A DNA stretch of 64,000 nt from Gordonia phthalatica (GTDB lineage: Bacteria; Actinomycetota; Actinomycetes; Mycobacteriales; Mycobacteriaceae). The stretch lies in NCBI RefSeq assembly GCF_001305675.1, contig NZ_CP011853.1:2418001-2482000 (forward strand), in the 5' to 3' direction. Position numbers and translations under genes: made by a program. Under the pieces are notes generated by a model, which did not search any database, was not told the DNA's origin, and worked only from the letters and a program-made list of their open reading frames with translations. Below are positions 53,584 to 61,394 of the stretch, piece after piece. How positions within the stretch are numbered: position 1 is the stretch's first letter; each line of letters starts with the position of its first letter.

Positions 53584-54603
53584 GTTCTCCTTCAGTAACT
53601 GTTCGAAGACCTCCCTCGGGGTGTAGAAGCCCAGGCACTGGCGTGGCCGTTCGTTCAGTTCGCGGGAGATCGCTTCCAGGTACAGCTGGTCGGACGGGAT
53701 CTCGGTGCCCTTCGGCAGGTACTCACGGATCAGTCCGTTGGTGTTCTCGTTGGTGGGCCGCTCCCACGGCGAACGCGGATGGGCGAAGTAGATCGGCAAC
53801 TCGGCAGCAACGGTCACGCTGGCATGCTCGGCCATCTCGGTGCCTTGATCCCACGTCAGCCCCTGTCGCATGAACTCCGGTAGTCCCCGCAGGTGATCGA
53901 TCAGCACATCAGCGACCCCGGGCGCCTTCTTCCCGTCCGGCAGCCCCAGGACGAGCGTGTACCGGCTCGTGCGTTCGACCAGGGTCACCGCGGCGGACTG
54001 GCCAGCTTTCCCGACGATCAGATCGCCTTCCCACCAGCCCGGCACTCGCCGATCGGTCGCCGTCTCGGGGCGGTCATCGATGCTGACCATGCCCACAATC
54101 CGCGCCGACCGCTCACCAACGGACTTACGCGGCTTACGCGTGGTCCGCTTGGACTGCAACAGGATGCCCTGAGCAGCCAACTCTCCCTTCGGCAGAGCAT
54201 AAATCCACCGATAGATCGACTCATGCGACACACGGCGCCCCTGCGCGCTCGGCGAACCCTTCATGGGATCCACTGTGGGTACTTCGGCCTCGAGTTTCAA
54301 CCGTCCCGCGATCTGCCTCGGCGTCCGCGATCTCGACAGATCCGCCCGCACCCGGTCGGCGAGCACCGAGTCCGCATCGATCGCCCGTACCTGCGGACGG
54401 GCCCGACGCGCCCGTGCCTGCGTGTCGGCGTGCACCACCTGATACGCGCCCGTCTTGGTGGCGTTGCGTTTGATCTCCCGCGACACCACCGACTTGTCCC
54501 GCCCGATCTGCTCGGCGATCGCTGTAATCGTCATCCCGGCCCGCCGTCCGACCGCGATCTCTGTCCGATCCGCCGACGTCAGCATCATCCGCCCCAACCC
54601 CAC
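53566..54603 (-). CDS. IS30-family transposase
   Basis: 345 residues. N-terminal HTH (MTITAIAEQIGRDKSVVSREIKRN) and the DDE core: Asp194 in GWWEGDLIVG, Asp252 in LTWDQGTEMA and Glu286 in RPTNENTNGLIREYLPKG. It cuts the ends of its own element. The GTG start at 54603 has AGGAGA upstream. All catalytic residues are present. Confidence 0.95.
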   Translation of the reverse strand: MGLGRMMLTSADRTEIAVGRRAGMTITAIAEQIGRDKSVVSREIKRNATKTGAYQVVHADTQARARRARPQVRAIDADSVLADRVRADLSRSRTPRQIAGRLKLEAEVPTVDPMKGSPSAQGRRVSHESIYRWIYALPKGELAAQGILLQSKRTTRKPRKSVGERSARIVGMVSIDDRPETATDRRVPGWWEGDLIVGKAGQSAAVTLVERTSRYTLVLGLPDGKKAPGVADVLIDHLRGLPEFMRQGLTWDQGTEMAEHASVTVAAELPIYFAHPRSPWERPTNENTNGLIREYLPKGTEIPSDQLYLEAISRELNERPRQCLGFYTPREVFEQLLKENVASTS

Positions 54604-54648
54604 CAGGCTCTCCTACCGCGTCACCCGCAACCCCTCGTGGCCTGCAGT

Positions 54649-54673
54649 GTTGCTACGACGGTATGACACCGCC
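54649..54673 (-). repeat. IS30 right terminal inverted repeat
   Basis: Complement begins GGCGGTGTCA and ends GTAGCAAC, pairing with 53559-53583. CTC at 54674-54676 is the second copy of the target duplication. Confidence 0.85.
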
Positions 54674-54676
54674 CTC

Positions 54677-54898
54677 ACCATACCGACTGGGGCACTCTTT
54701 CCGATATTCCACACAAACTCCACTCGAATCGACCTCACGCACGGAATATAAAGAGCAGGTTGCGATTGGATCTTTTACCCGGCAATTCAGCGGAACTCGG
54801 GCATGAAATCGAGAGAATCAACCCTGCCATCAATTACGGTGACCCACACGAGATGTCGATATGAGACCTCGAATGGACCTCGAAAATAAGGAGTAGTC
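54677..54898. other. AT-richer leader region before the CmpX-like gene
   Basis: 222 bases with distinctly lower GC than the surroundings and no ORF of note. It holds the RBS AAGGAG at 54888-54893 and presumably a promoter for the downstream gene. Insertion of IS30 at its left edge may have removed or replaced upstream control. Confidence 0.5.
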
Positions 54899-55861
54899 AT
54901 GGTCACCGACGTAGCGATCGACTACAGCGCCGGAATATCCGACGCCTGGAGTTCGATCGCCAAGTTCGTCCCCAAACTCGCCGCCTTCCTGGTCATCCTG
55001 ATCGTCGGCTGGATCATCGCAAAGGTCCTGGCCAAGATCGTGACGGTGATCCTCCGAAAGGTCGGATTCGACCGTCTGGCCGACCGGAGCGGAATTACGT
55101 CTGCGCTCGCGAAGAGCGATTACGATGCCAGTTCACTGCTCGCGAACATCGTCTATTACGCGGTTCTGCTGATCACCCTCCAATTGGCGATCGGCGCCTT
55201 CGGGCCGAATCCGATCAGTGATCTCTTGACCAAGTTCGTCGCGTGGCTGCCCAAGTTGTTCGTCGCGATCATCATCATCGTCATCGCGGCGGCGATCGCC
55301 CAGGCCGTACGCGAGATCATCCGAAACGCCCTCAGCGGAGCGTCGTACGGATCGATAGTCGCGACCATCGCTTCGGTCTTCATCCTCGGTGCCGGCATCA
55401 TCGCGGCACTGAATCAGATCGGCGTCGCGACCACGGTCACCACCCCGATTCTCGTCGCCGTGCTCGCGACCCTCGGCGGCGTGATCGTCGTCGGCGTCGG
55501 CGGCGGCCTGGTGAAGCCGATGCAGTCGCGGTGGGAGACCGCGCTCGACAAGGTCGCAGCCGAGATCCCCGCTCGACGCGCCGAGCGCGAACGGGCGGAG
55601 GCGAGCCACCGCCACGCGCAGCGCCCGGCCCAGGCTCAGGCCGTGCCCCAGCAGCCGGCCCCGACGCAGGGATATACGCCGCCGCAGACTCAGCAGTACT
55701 CCGGGCAGCCGCACCAGGGCCAGCAGTTCCCGGGCCAGGAGTACTCGGGCCAGCAGTACGGGCAGCCCGGTCAGTCCGGGCAACCCCCGCAGCAGTACCC
55801 GACGCAGGAGCCGCCGCAGCGCGACTACGGCGGTGGATACGAGCAGCAACGACCCCAGTGA
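54899..55861 (+). CDS. CmpX-like mechanosensitive channel-type membrane protein
   Basis: 320 residues. Five membrane helices in residues 20-215, with the TM_helix repeats of PF05552 (SIAKFVPKLAAFLVILIVGWII and LLTKFVAWLPKLFVAIIIIV). CmpX-type proteins are relatives of MscS that affect envelope stress. The last 75 residues form a Gln/Pro/Gly/Tyr-rich tail with repeated GQQ/GQP units (SGQPHQGQQFPGQEYSGQQ), probably disordered. ATG 54899 has AAGGAG at 5 bases. Confidence 0.85.
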   Translation: MVTDVAIDYSAGISDAWSSIAKFVPKLAAFLVILIVGWIIAKVLAKIVTVILRKVGFDRLADRSGITSALAKSDYDASSLLANIVYYAVLLITLQLAIGAFGPNPISDLLTKFVAWLPKLFVAIIIIVIAAAIAQAVREIIRNALSGASYGSIVATIASVFILGAGIIAALNQIGVATTVTTPILVAVLATLGGVIVVGVGGGLVKPMQSRWETALDKVAAEIPARRAERERAEASHRHAQRPAQAQAVPQQPAPTQGYTPPQTQQYSGQPHQGQQFPGQEYSGQQYGQPGQSGQPPQQYPTQEPPQRDYGGGYEQQRPQ

Positions 55862-55872
55862 TCCCTCACCCT

Positions 55873-55911
55873 GGGCCCGCCTCCGTCGTTCCGGACGTCG
55901 AAGGCGGGCCC
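55873..55911 (+). terminator. Hairpin after the CmpX-like gene
   Basis: GGGCCCGCCT/AGGCGGGCCC, 10-base perfect stem with a 19-base loop, 12 bases after the stop. Confidence 0.65.
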
Positions 55912-55951
55912 GGGTAGTGTCAGCGGCACCGATACCGCCGAGGAGAACACC

Positions 55952-56164
55952 ATGGAGCAGTCCGGGCCCGACACCGACCGACCCGACGGCACACCCGAGT
56001 CCGGATCGGCCTGGCAGTACCTGTTTCCCTGGGTCCTGATCCTGCTCGCCGCGCTCTGCGCATTCAGTGACGCGCTCATCATCGCGATCGCCCTGTCGGC
56101 GGGCGCGATCGTCGCCGCGATCCAAACCGCGAGCGCGCGAGGTCGATTCAGCCGCGAGGGGTGA
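55952..56164 (+). CDS. Small hypothetical membrane protein
   Basis: 70 residues. A polar N-terminus is followed by two hydrophobic helices (WQYLFPWVLILLAALCAF and ALIIAIALSAGAIVAAI). GAGGAG stands 7 bases before the ATG, which supports translation. The last 17 bases overlap the convergent nitroreductase gene. Function unknown. Confidence 0.65.
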   Translation: MEQSGPDTDRPDGTPESGSAWQYLFPWVLILLAALCAFSDALIIAIALSAGAIVAAIQTASARGRFSREG

Positions 56165-56591
56165 GGATGACCACCGGGATGTCGCGGTCGGTCTTGTCCT
56201 GATAGCCCTGGTAGCCGCTGTTCGCCTTCACCAGGATCGGCCAGAGCCGTGCCTTCTCGTCCGCGTCGGCACGACGCGCCGTCCACTGTGTGGTCTTCTC
56301 CCCGACCGTCACCTCGACGTCCGGATTCGCGACCAGGTTCTTGAACCAGTCGGGATCCACCGAGTGCCCGCCCTTCGACGCGACCACCACGATCTTCTCC
56401 GGGCCGTAGATCGGTGCCGTCAGCATCGTCGACCGACGCTGCCCCGACTTGCGGCCGATCGTGTGCAGTTCCAGCGTCTGCATGCCGAGCAATTTGGTCG
56501 GGAAACGGCCACCGGTCACGGTGAGAACGGCACGGTGGCCGTTCTCGAGAATCTTGGCGCCGATCGATGCGGACAGATCCGAGAAGTTCAT
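56148..56591 (-). CDS. Deazaflavin (F420)-dependent nitroreductase family protein
   Basis: 147-residue split-barrel protein of the Ddn group: LELHTIGRKSGQRRSTMLTAPIY then ASKGGHSVDPDWFKNLVANPDVEV, all standard for the family. These proteins use F420H2 to reduce quinones or nitro compounds, often at the membrane. ATG 56591. Confidence 0.9.
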   Translation of the reverse strand: MNFSDLSASIGAKILENGHRAVLTVTGGRFPTKLLGMQTLELHTIGRKSGQRRSTMLTAPIYGPEKIVVVASKGGHSVDPDWFKNLVANPDVEVTVGEKTTQWTARRADADEKARLWPILVKANSGYQGYQDKTDRDIPVVILTPRG

Positions 56592-56693
56592 CGATCCATC
56601 ATCGTCGAGCCGATCCCCGCCTGTCGACGAGGCGCACCTCTCGCCGGTTCACATTTGTGCCACGCCTCACTCGCCGTGCTAACCTGAACAAAA

Positions 56694-56709
56694 CTAGAAC
56701 ACGTTCTAG
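56694..56709. promoter_or_regulatory. KstR-type palindromic operator
   Basis: CTAGAAC-AC-GTTCTAG, a perfect palindrome. Its core TAGAACACGTTCTA fits the TNNAACNNGTTNNA consensus known for KstR, the TetR-type repressor of steroid catabolism in Mycobacteriales. TAACCT at 56680-56685 is a possible -10, so the operator covers the start of transcription of the downstream gene. Confidence 0.7.
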
Positions 56710-56764
56710 AAATGCACGATGGGGCTCACCGAGCCGACATCCCGCCACAAGAATGAGGATTCAT

Positions 56765-57796
56765 ATGAAGGTCGCGGTCACCGGAGCAGCAGGTTTCGTC
56801 GGCACCAATCTCGTCAACCGGCTCATCGCCGACGGACACGACGTCATCGCGATCGACCGCGTCTCACCCGACCATGCCCTCCAGCATCCTCAGGTCACGT
56901 GGACGTCCGCCGACATCTTCGACCGCGACGCCCTCGCCGCAGCCTTCGACGGCGTCGACACCGTCTACCACCTCGTCGCGATGATCACCCTGAAGCAGAA
57001 GGACGAGACCGCCTGGCGCGTCAACACCGAGGGCGTCGCCTCCACCGCGCGCGCCGCCCTCGCCGCGGGCGTCCGACGTTTCGTGCACTGCAGTTCCATC
57101 CACTCCTTCGACCAGTACACCGACTCCGGTGTCGTCGACGAGACCTCGGCGCGGTCCGAGGACCCGGAGCTGCCGGTCTACGACCGCTCCAAGTGGGCAG
57201 GCGAGCAGGAGTTGCGCAAGGTCATCGCCGACGGTCTCGACGCCGTCATCTGCAATCCGACCGGCGTCTACGGTCCGGTCGACCACGGACTGTCGCGCAT
57301 CAACGGCATGCTCCGCGACGCCGCTCAAGGCAAGGTTCCCTGCTTCGTCGAGGGCACCTTCGATCTGGTCGACGTGCGCGACGTCGCGCGCGGCCTCACC
57401 CTGGCCGCGGAGAAGGGCCGAACGGGCGAGAACTACCTGATCGGCGGCGCCGACGTCCGACTGTTCGACGCCATGCGGACGGTCGCCGAGCTCTGCGGAC
57501 GCTTCCGCCCCCTGTTCGCCGTCCCGCTGAGCCTGCTGAAGGTGGTCGTGCCGATCGCCGAGCCGATCAGCCAGCTCTTCGGCTCCGACCTGGTGTCCCG
57601 TGCGTCGATCGCCGCGCTGGTCGCGCAGCCGACCGTCGACATCACCAAGGCCCGCACCGAGCTCGGCTACCAGCCGCGTCCGACCGAGGAGACCCTGGCA
57701 GAACTCGTGGCGTTCCTGTGCGACTCGCACCAGATGGGTTCCGCGAAGCCGAAGTCCGGTCGCCACTTCGAGTCGATCCTGCCGTCTCTGGCGTGA
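56765..57796 (+). CDS. NAD-dependent epimerase/dehydratase, 3-beta-HSD-like
   Basis: 343-residue extended short-chain dehydrogenase. Rossmann motif TGAAGFVG (6-13), catalytic Ser in VHCSSIHSFDQY and YxxxK as YDRSKWAGE. The layout matches NAD-dependent epimerases and 3-beta-hydroxysteroid dehydrogenases. The KstR-type operator 56 bases upstream suggests a role in sterol or lipid metabolism rather than nucleotide sugars. ATG 56765 is used; longer in-frame starts precede the operator and are unlikely. Confidence 0.85.
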   Translation: MKVAVTGAAGFVGTNLVNRLIADGHDVIAIDRVSPDHALQHPQVTWTSADIFDRDALAAAFDGVDTVYHLVAMITLKQKDETAWRVNTEGVASTARAALAAGVRRFVHCSSIHSFDQYTDSGVVDETSARSEDPELPVYDRSKWAGEQELRKVIADGLDAVICNPTGVYGPVDHGLSRINGMLRDAAQGKVPCFVEGTFDLVDVRDVARGLTLAAEKGRTGENYLIGGADVRLFDAMRTVAELCGRFRPLFAVPLSLLKVVVPIAEPISQLFGSDLVSRASIAALVAQPTVDITKARTELGYQPRPTEETLAELVAFLCDSHQMGSAKPKSGRHFESILPSLA

Positions 57797-57803
57797 ACAG
57801 GCG

Positions 57804-58997
57804 TCATCCGAGACGTCGCGCCTGCACTCCGCCGATGATCGCGGCCAGCACTGCCACGACCATCGCGAAGATCATGCCCGCCTGACGGAGCGTCACGACG
57901 GTCGCAAGGAGTCCGACCCCGATCGCCGGCAACGCGAGGAGGACGTACAGGCTCGCGAAGTACGCCGACGACACTTCGCCGCGCGTGTGATGTGGGACCT
58001 CCTCCACGGTCAGCGAGAGCCCCGCGTTCACACAGAACCCGCACGCGAGGCCGAGCACGATCGACGCGACGACCAACGGCCACAGCAACGTCCAGCCGAG
58101 CGACGCGAGCACGAGCAGCGTCGCACCGACGAGGCCCGCGCAGCCGATCAGGAGTGCGCGTTCGGCGGCGATCCTCCCAGCGGCCAGTTGCCCGAGCGCC
58201 ATCGTCGCGAAGACCAGGAACACGATCAGTCCCGGTACCCAGTGCGCGTCGATGCGCAGATCGTCGGCCAGGAAGAGCGCCGTGACGGACGTCAGAACGC
58301 CGCACACGGCGAATCCGGCACCGCCCGCGAGCACCGCGCGGACGAACGCCCCGCGGATCTCGCCGGGCACCCGCAGAGGCTGCATGCCCAGATTCACCGG
58401 TCCGTGCCGTTCCGGTCGCGGCGTCAGTGCGCACAGTCCGATCACTGCGATCACGCTCAACCCGAGGTGCATCACGTACGGGGTGACGAGGGCAGCGGAA
58501 CTCACTGACGCGAGGACACCGCCGAGGAGATTCCCCGTCGCGAGGCCACCGGCGTTCGCTGCCACGGCCAGCATCCCGCCGGACGCACGACGCGCGAGCG
58601 GAAACAGATCGATCACCGCTGCGGTGCCTGCACCGCTCATGAAGCCGGCGCTCACTCCGGAGACCACCCGCGCCACCACCAGCAGACACAGCGACGGCGG
58701 CAGTATGAACAGGATGGAGCTGAGTGCGGCGCAGGCGAGCGCGATCAGCAACACCGGGCGTCGGCCGATCTGGTCGGACAGTCGGCCGAACATCAAGAGT
58801 GCCGCCACCACGCCGAACGCGTAGACCGCGAACAGCACGGTCACCGTCAGCGAGGAGAACGACAGATCGACGGCGTAGATCGAGTACAGCGCGGTCGGCA
58901 GCGTGGTGCCGACCATCGTCGCGAAGAACGCGAACGCCGTCGCCGCGACGGCCCACTTCCGGATCGTCGTCGACGTGTCGTTCGAGCTCGGAGTCAC
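57804..58997 (-). CDS. MFS transporter
   Basis: 397 residues with twelve helices, motif A as GRLSDQIGRRPVLL. The short loops and the text AVDLSFSSLTVTVLFAVYAFGVVAAL resemble small drug-type (DHA1) carriers. The start is GTG 58997. It ends 7 bases from the convergent epimerase gene. Substrate unknown. Confidence 0.85.
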   Translation of the reverse strand: MTPSSNDTSTTIRKWAVAATAFAFFATMVGTTLPTALYSIYAVDLSFSSLTVTVLFAVYAFGVVAALLMFGRLSDQIGRRPVLLIALACAALSSILFILPPSLCLLVVARVVSGVSAGFMSGAGTAAVIDLFPLARRASGGMLAVAANAGGLATGNLLGGVLASVSSAALVTPYVMHLGLSVIAVIGLCALTPRPERHGPVNLGMQPLRVPGEIRGAFVRAVLAGGAGFAVCGVLTSVTALFLADDLRIDAHWVPGLIVFLVFATMALGQLAAGRIAAERALLIGCAGLVGATLLVLASLGWTLLWPLVVASIVLGLACGFCVNAGLSLTVEEVPHHTRGEVSSAYFASLYVLLALPAIGVGLLATVVTLRQAGMIFAMVVAVLAAIIGGVQARRLG

Positions 58998-59068
58998 GGA
59001 TCGAGTCTACGAAGCCGTCGGCGCGCCCGACAGGCCGTCGACCCCGCAGATGTTCAGCACTCAACCGC

Positions 59069-59199
59069 TCTTTTAAGACACTTTTCAAGACTATCGAGAC
59101 AACAGAACACGATCAACGTGTAGTGGCACCACAGAGAATCGCCTCGTGCGTCTCGTATCTTTTGAGAGGGTCGCACAACATCGGCCCTCTCTTTTGAGA
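59069..59199. repeat. Iterated TCTTTTRAGA repeats before the recombinase-like gene
   Basis: Four related decamers: TCTTTTAAGA at 59069-59078, CTTTTCAAGA at 59081-59090, and TCTTTTGAGA at 59158-59167 and 59190-59199. The last two are 32 bases apart, three helical turns. GAGAGGG (59164-59170) and CCCTCTC (59185-59191) between them can form a hairpin. The last copy abuts the -10 TATGTT of the recombinase-like gene. Confidence 0.6.
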
Positions 59200-59212
59200 T
59201 ATGTTTACCGGC

Positions 59213-59809
59213 ATGCCCTCATCCCTGGGAGGCGGTGCCCCGTACCAGCTCGGCTATGCCCGGGCCGGGCGAGAGACGCACGGCCTCGAAGCTCAGATCG
59301 ACGCCCTCACCGGCGTCGGCGTCGAGCCCTCGAAGATCTACAGCGACAGCACGGGGAGCCTCTCTCCTGCCGCCGACCGCCCCGGCTGGTCTGCACTGCT
59401 CGCCTACGCCCGCCCCGGCGACACGACCGTCGTCGCAGGCATCGACCGACTGGGCCGCACTGCGCCCGAGGTCCTCGCCAGCGCGTTGGAGCTCACCAGG
59501 CGCCGCATCGGCCTGCGCTCACTCCGCGAGGGCCTCGACACGGACGATCCCGTCGGTGCTCTGATCGTCAGCGTGCTGGCGTCGCTGGCCGAGCTCGACG
59601 AGGAGGCCGAGGCACGGCCCACTGCCCCTGCACGACGACGCGCGCACGCCGCCACCGTCGGCCGTCCGCGGGCATTGGACGATGAGCAGGTCGACGTCGC
59701 CGAACGGATGAAGGCCGCCGGACACTCCGTCCCGCAGATCGCGACCGAACTCGGCGTCAGCCGCGCCACCCTGTACCGCACCCTCGCAGAGAGGCGCGCC
59801 ACCCGATGA
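59213..59809 (+). CDS. Serine recombinase homologue lacking the catalytic serine
   Basis: 198 residues with the resolvase fold: GYARAGRETHGLEAQIDAL at the N-terminus, VAGIDRLGRTAPEVL (78-82 DRLGR) and RIGLRSLREGLDT. In active enzymes the first motif reads YxRVST with the nucleophilic serine; here the position is Gly19 (YARAGR), so DNA cleavage by the normal route is impossible. The C-terminal HTH (VPQIATELGVSRATLYRTL) is intact. It may act as a DNA-binding regulator. ATG 59213 lies 7 bases after TATGTT (leaderless); ATG 59201 overlaps that box. Confidence 0.85.
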   Translation: MPSSLGGGAPYQLGYARAGRETHGLEAQIDALTGVGVEPSKIYSDSTGSLSPAADRPGWSALLAYARPGDTTVVAGIDRLGRTAPEVLASALELTRRRIGLRSLREGLDTDDPVGALIVSVLASLAELDEEAEARPTAPARRRAHAATVGRPRALDDEQVDVAERMKAAGHSVPQIATELGVSRATLYRTLAERRATR

Positions 59810-60114
59810 CCGCACATCGCGCAGACGACCCGCACGTACTTCCCGAGATCGACATCGTGACCGAGCACGGCATCGTCACACGACTGCCGACGTCGTTCCC
59901 CCTGTACGACCCGGAACGCGATGCGGATCTGGATCCCGATCGTTTCCAGCAGGGCTTCGACGAGGCTCTCACCGACCTCGATCACATGCCGTCGGCTTGG
60001 GCGCGTCATTACGCCGCGTCGATCCTCGACAAGCCCGCGCCCCGTCACGACAGCGACCGCAGCCACACGCGCGGCTACCGCGCCGGCCTCTACGGCTTCC
60101 TGCGCCACTCGTAG
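59806..60114 (+). CDS. Hypothetical partner of the recombinase-like protein
   Basis: 102 residues, acidic, no membrane segment, no domain I recognise. The ATG overlaps the stop of the recombinase homologue (ATGA), so the two are translationally coupled and probably work together. It contains the text DPDRFQQGFDEALTDLDHMPSAWARHYAASIL, likely helical. Confidence 0.7.
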   Translation: MTAHRADDPHVLPEIDIVTEHGIVTRLPTSFPLYDPERDADLDPDRFQQGFDEALTDLDHMPSAWARHYAASILDKPAPRHDSDRSHTRGYRAGLYGFLRHS

Positions 60115-60225
60115 CGCTGGTCGGCGACCGGACCCCACGATGGTCGAGCCGGAACGGAGCGAAGCGGAGATCCCTGTCGAAACCGCCGCGGGCTGGGTGC
60201 CGCCCCACCGACGCGACGAATCAAC

Positions 60226-60264
60226 AGTGTTCGTTGTGACCAGATCGTGGTCACAACGAACACT
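60226..60264. repeat. Perfect 17-bp inverted repeat
   Basis: Arms AGTGTTCGTTGTGACCA and complement, with a 5-base loop GATCG. It can form a long hairpin, about 110 bases after the partner gene stop. Terminator or protein-binding site. Confidence 0.75.
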
Positions 60265-60281
60265 CCAACTTCGGCGCAACA

Positions 60282-60366
60282 CGGCGTGTCGCAGAACTCG
60301 GCGTGTCGAAACTGGCCAAAGCGATCCCACCTCCGACTACGACACGCCGACGATCACGACACGCCG
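60282..60366. repeat. Symmetric four-site array of CGGCGTGTCG
   Basis: CGGCGTGTCG at 60282-60291 and 60299-60308, then its complement CGACACGCCG at 60340-60349 and 60357-60366. Within each pair the sites are 17 bases apart; the centre is 31 bases. The 7-base spacers are not conserved, so the 10-mer itself is what matters. Confidence 0.75.
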
Positions 60367-60626
60367 CAGAGGCAGGTTTCTGATGAGCCGTCCGTGTTTC
60401 TGGCCGCTTTCTGGTCCCCCTCGAACGGTCACGCCCAGCGTCGACGTGAAGCCGCTCTGGTGCCGGTCGGTGTCATCGCCGGATTCGTTGGCCTCCACAC
60501 CGCGATTGCCCTCGCCGGAGCCACACTCCTGGCGACGCCCGCACTTCTGCCCCGGTGGGGGTTCGACTTGTGACTGTTCAAGCCGACCAAGAGCCGCATA
60601 GAACGCCGCGTGCCGACGGCCGATCG

Positions 60627-61394
60627 CTACTCCGACGCCGCTTCTTCGGCTCCGAGCAGCAACTCGACCAGATCCGAGAGCGCGTGGTACCCGTCCTCAC
60701 GCAGTTCCTGGTCCTCGATCAGCAGCCAGACCAGATGGCGCGGGTTCTTCAGTTCGAGCCATAGCTTCCGGATGCGGCCGCGGTCGCTGCCCTGCACCTG
60801 CTCGGCGACGGCCTCCGGGTCGTCGATGCAGCAGGCGAGAACCGCCGCGTCACGAAGGTGACGCTCAACGTCCCAGCTGTCGGCGGTGTACGCCGCACCC
60901 TTCAATCCGAGCGCCGCGATGATGGATGGCAGGCTGAACCGGATCTCTTCGTCGCCGACGTGCACCGTCACGTTCACCGTGCGCTGCAGGGCGCCAGTAC
61001 CTCCCGGCACCTTGAACACCCTGTGACCCATCACCTCGAGCTGCGTCTTGAGGTGATCGGCGACCATCACGTCGACGACATCCTTGCCCCGTTCGAATCG
61101 ATGCGCGAACCCGTCGCGGTCGTTCGGCCGGCGCAGGGTGAACCCCAGCTCCTCGAGCCTGGCACGTGCGCCACCGTAGGTGATCGCGTTCGTCTCGATA
61201 TGAAGTACGACGTCGACGTCGTCGGTCGGGCGATGCGGCAGGCCGATGCGAGCCGCGTGGACCTGCACCATCAGCCCGCCGACGAGCGTCCAGCTGAACT
61301 CGGGAAGAGCTCGGGCCACTTCGACCGCCAGAGGCCACGGGTGCGCCCACCCACCGGGCGGTGCATCGACTTCCCAGTGCTCCCGTTCGGTCAT
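60627..61394 (-). CDS. AbiEii-type nucleotidyltransferase, probable toxin
   Basis: 255 residues. The nucleotidyltransferase core is TLVGGLMVQVHAARIGLPHR then TDDVDVVL, i.e. GG followed by the Asp59-x-Asp61 metal pair, and FKVPGGTGALQRT. Such proteins form the toxin of AbiE-type (type IV) systems and of MenT toxins that modify tRNA. ATG 61394 overlaps the stop of the HTH gene upstream (TGATG), so toxin and regulator are coupled. Toxicity is inferred from family and layout. Confidence 0.8.
   Translation of the reverse strand: MTEREHWEVDAPPGGWAHPWPLAVEVARALPEFSWTLVGGLMVQVHAARIGLPHRPTDDVDVVLHIETNAITYGGARARLEELGFTLRRPNDRDGFAHRFERGKDVVDVMVADHLKTQLEVMGHRVFKVPGGTGALQRTVNVTVHVGDEEIRFSLPSIIAALGLKGAAYTADSWDVERHLRDAAVLACCIDDPEAVAEQVQGSDRGRIRKLWLELKNPRHLVWLLIEDQELREDGYHALSDLVELLLGAEEAASE

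Larger units (their letters stand above)
53559..54673 (-). mobile_element. Complete IS30-family insertion sequence
   Basis: 1115 bases with one transposase gene, 25-base imperfect inverted repeats at 53559-53583 and 54649-54673, and a 3-base direct repeat CTC on both sides (53556-53558 and 54674-54676). These are the normal features of IS30. It landed in the intergenic space between the yhhN gene and the CmpX-like gene, so no gene is broken. An intact reading frame suggests it may still be mobile. Confidence 0.92.
60115..60626. other. Non-coding stretch with palindromes
   Basis: 512 bases between the recombinase cassette and the nucleotidyltransferase gene. A GTCGAGCCGGAACGGAG segment at about 60139-60156 resembles intergenic repeats common in Gordonia and relatives. 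Two strong repeat structures follow (60226-60264 and 60282-60366). An ORF at 60247-60573 crosses these repeats; only its last 33 codons (VPVGVIAGFVGLHTAIALAG) look protein-like, so I do not call it a gene. Confidence 0.55.

Noticed and set aside
59164..59195. GAGAGGG/CCCTCTC hairpin followed by TTTT as an intrinsic terminator
   Set aside because: No plus-strand gene lies upstream to be terminated, and the T-run belongs to a TCTTTTGAGA repeat; I treat it as part of the promoter repeats.
60247..60573. 108-codon frame in the island
   Set aside because: It runs through the palindrome and four-site array, has no RBS and only a short hydrophobic C-terminus looks protein-like.
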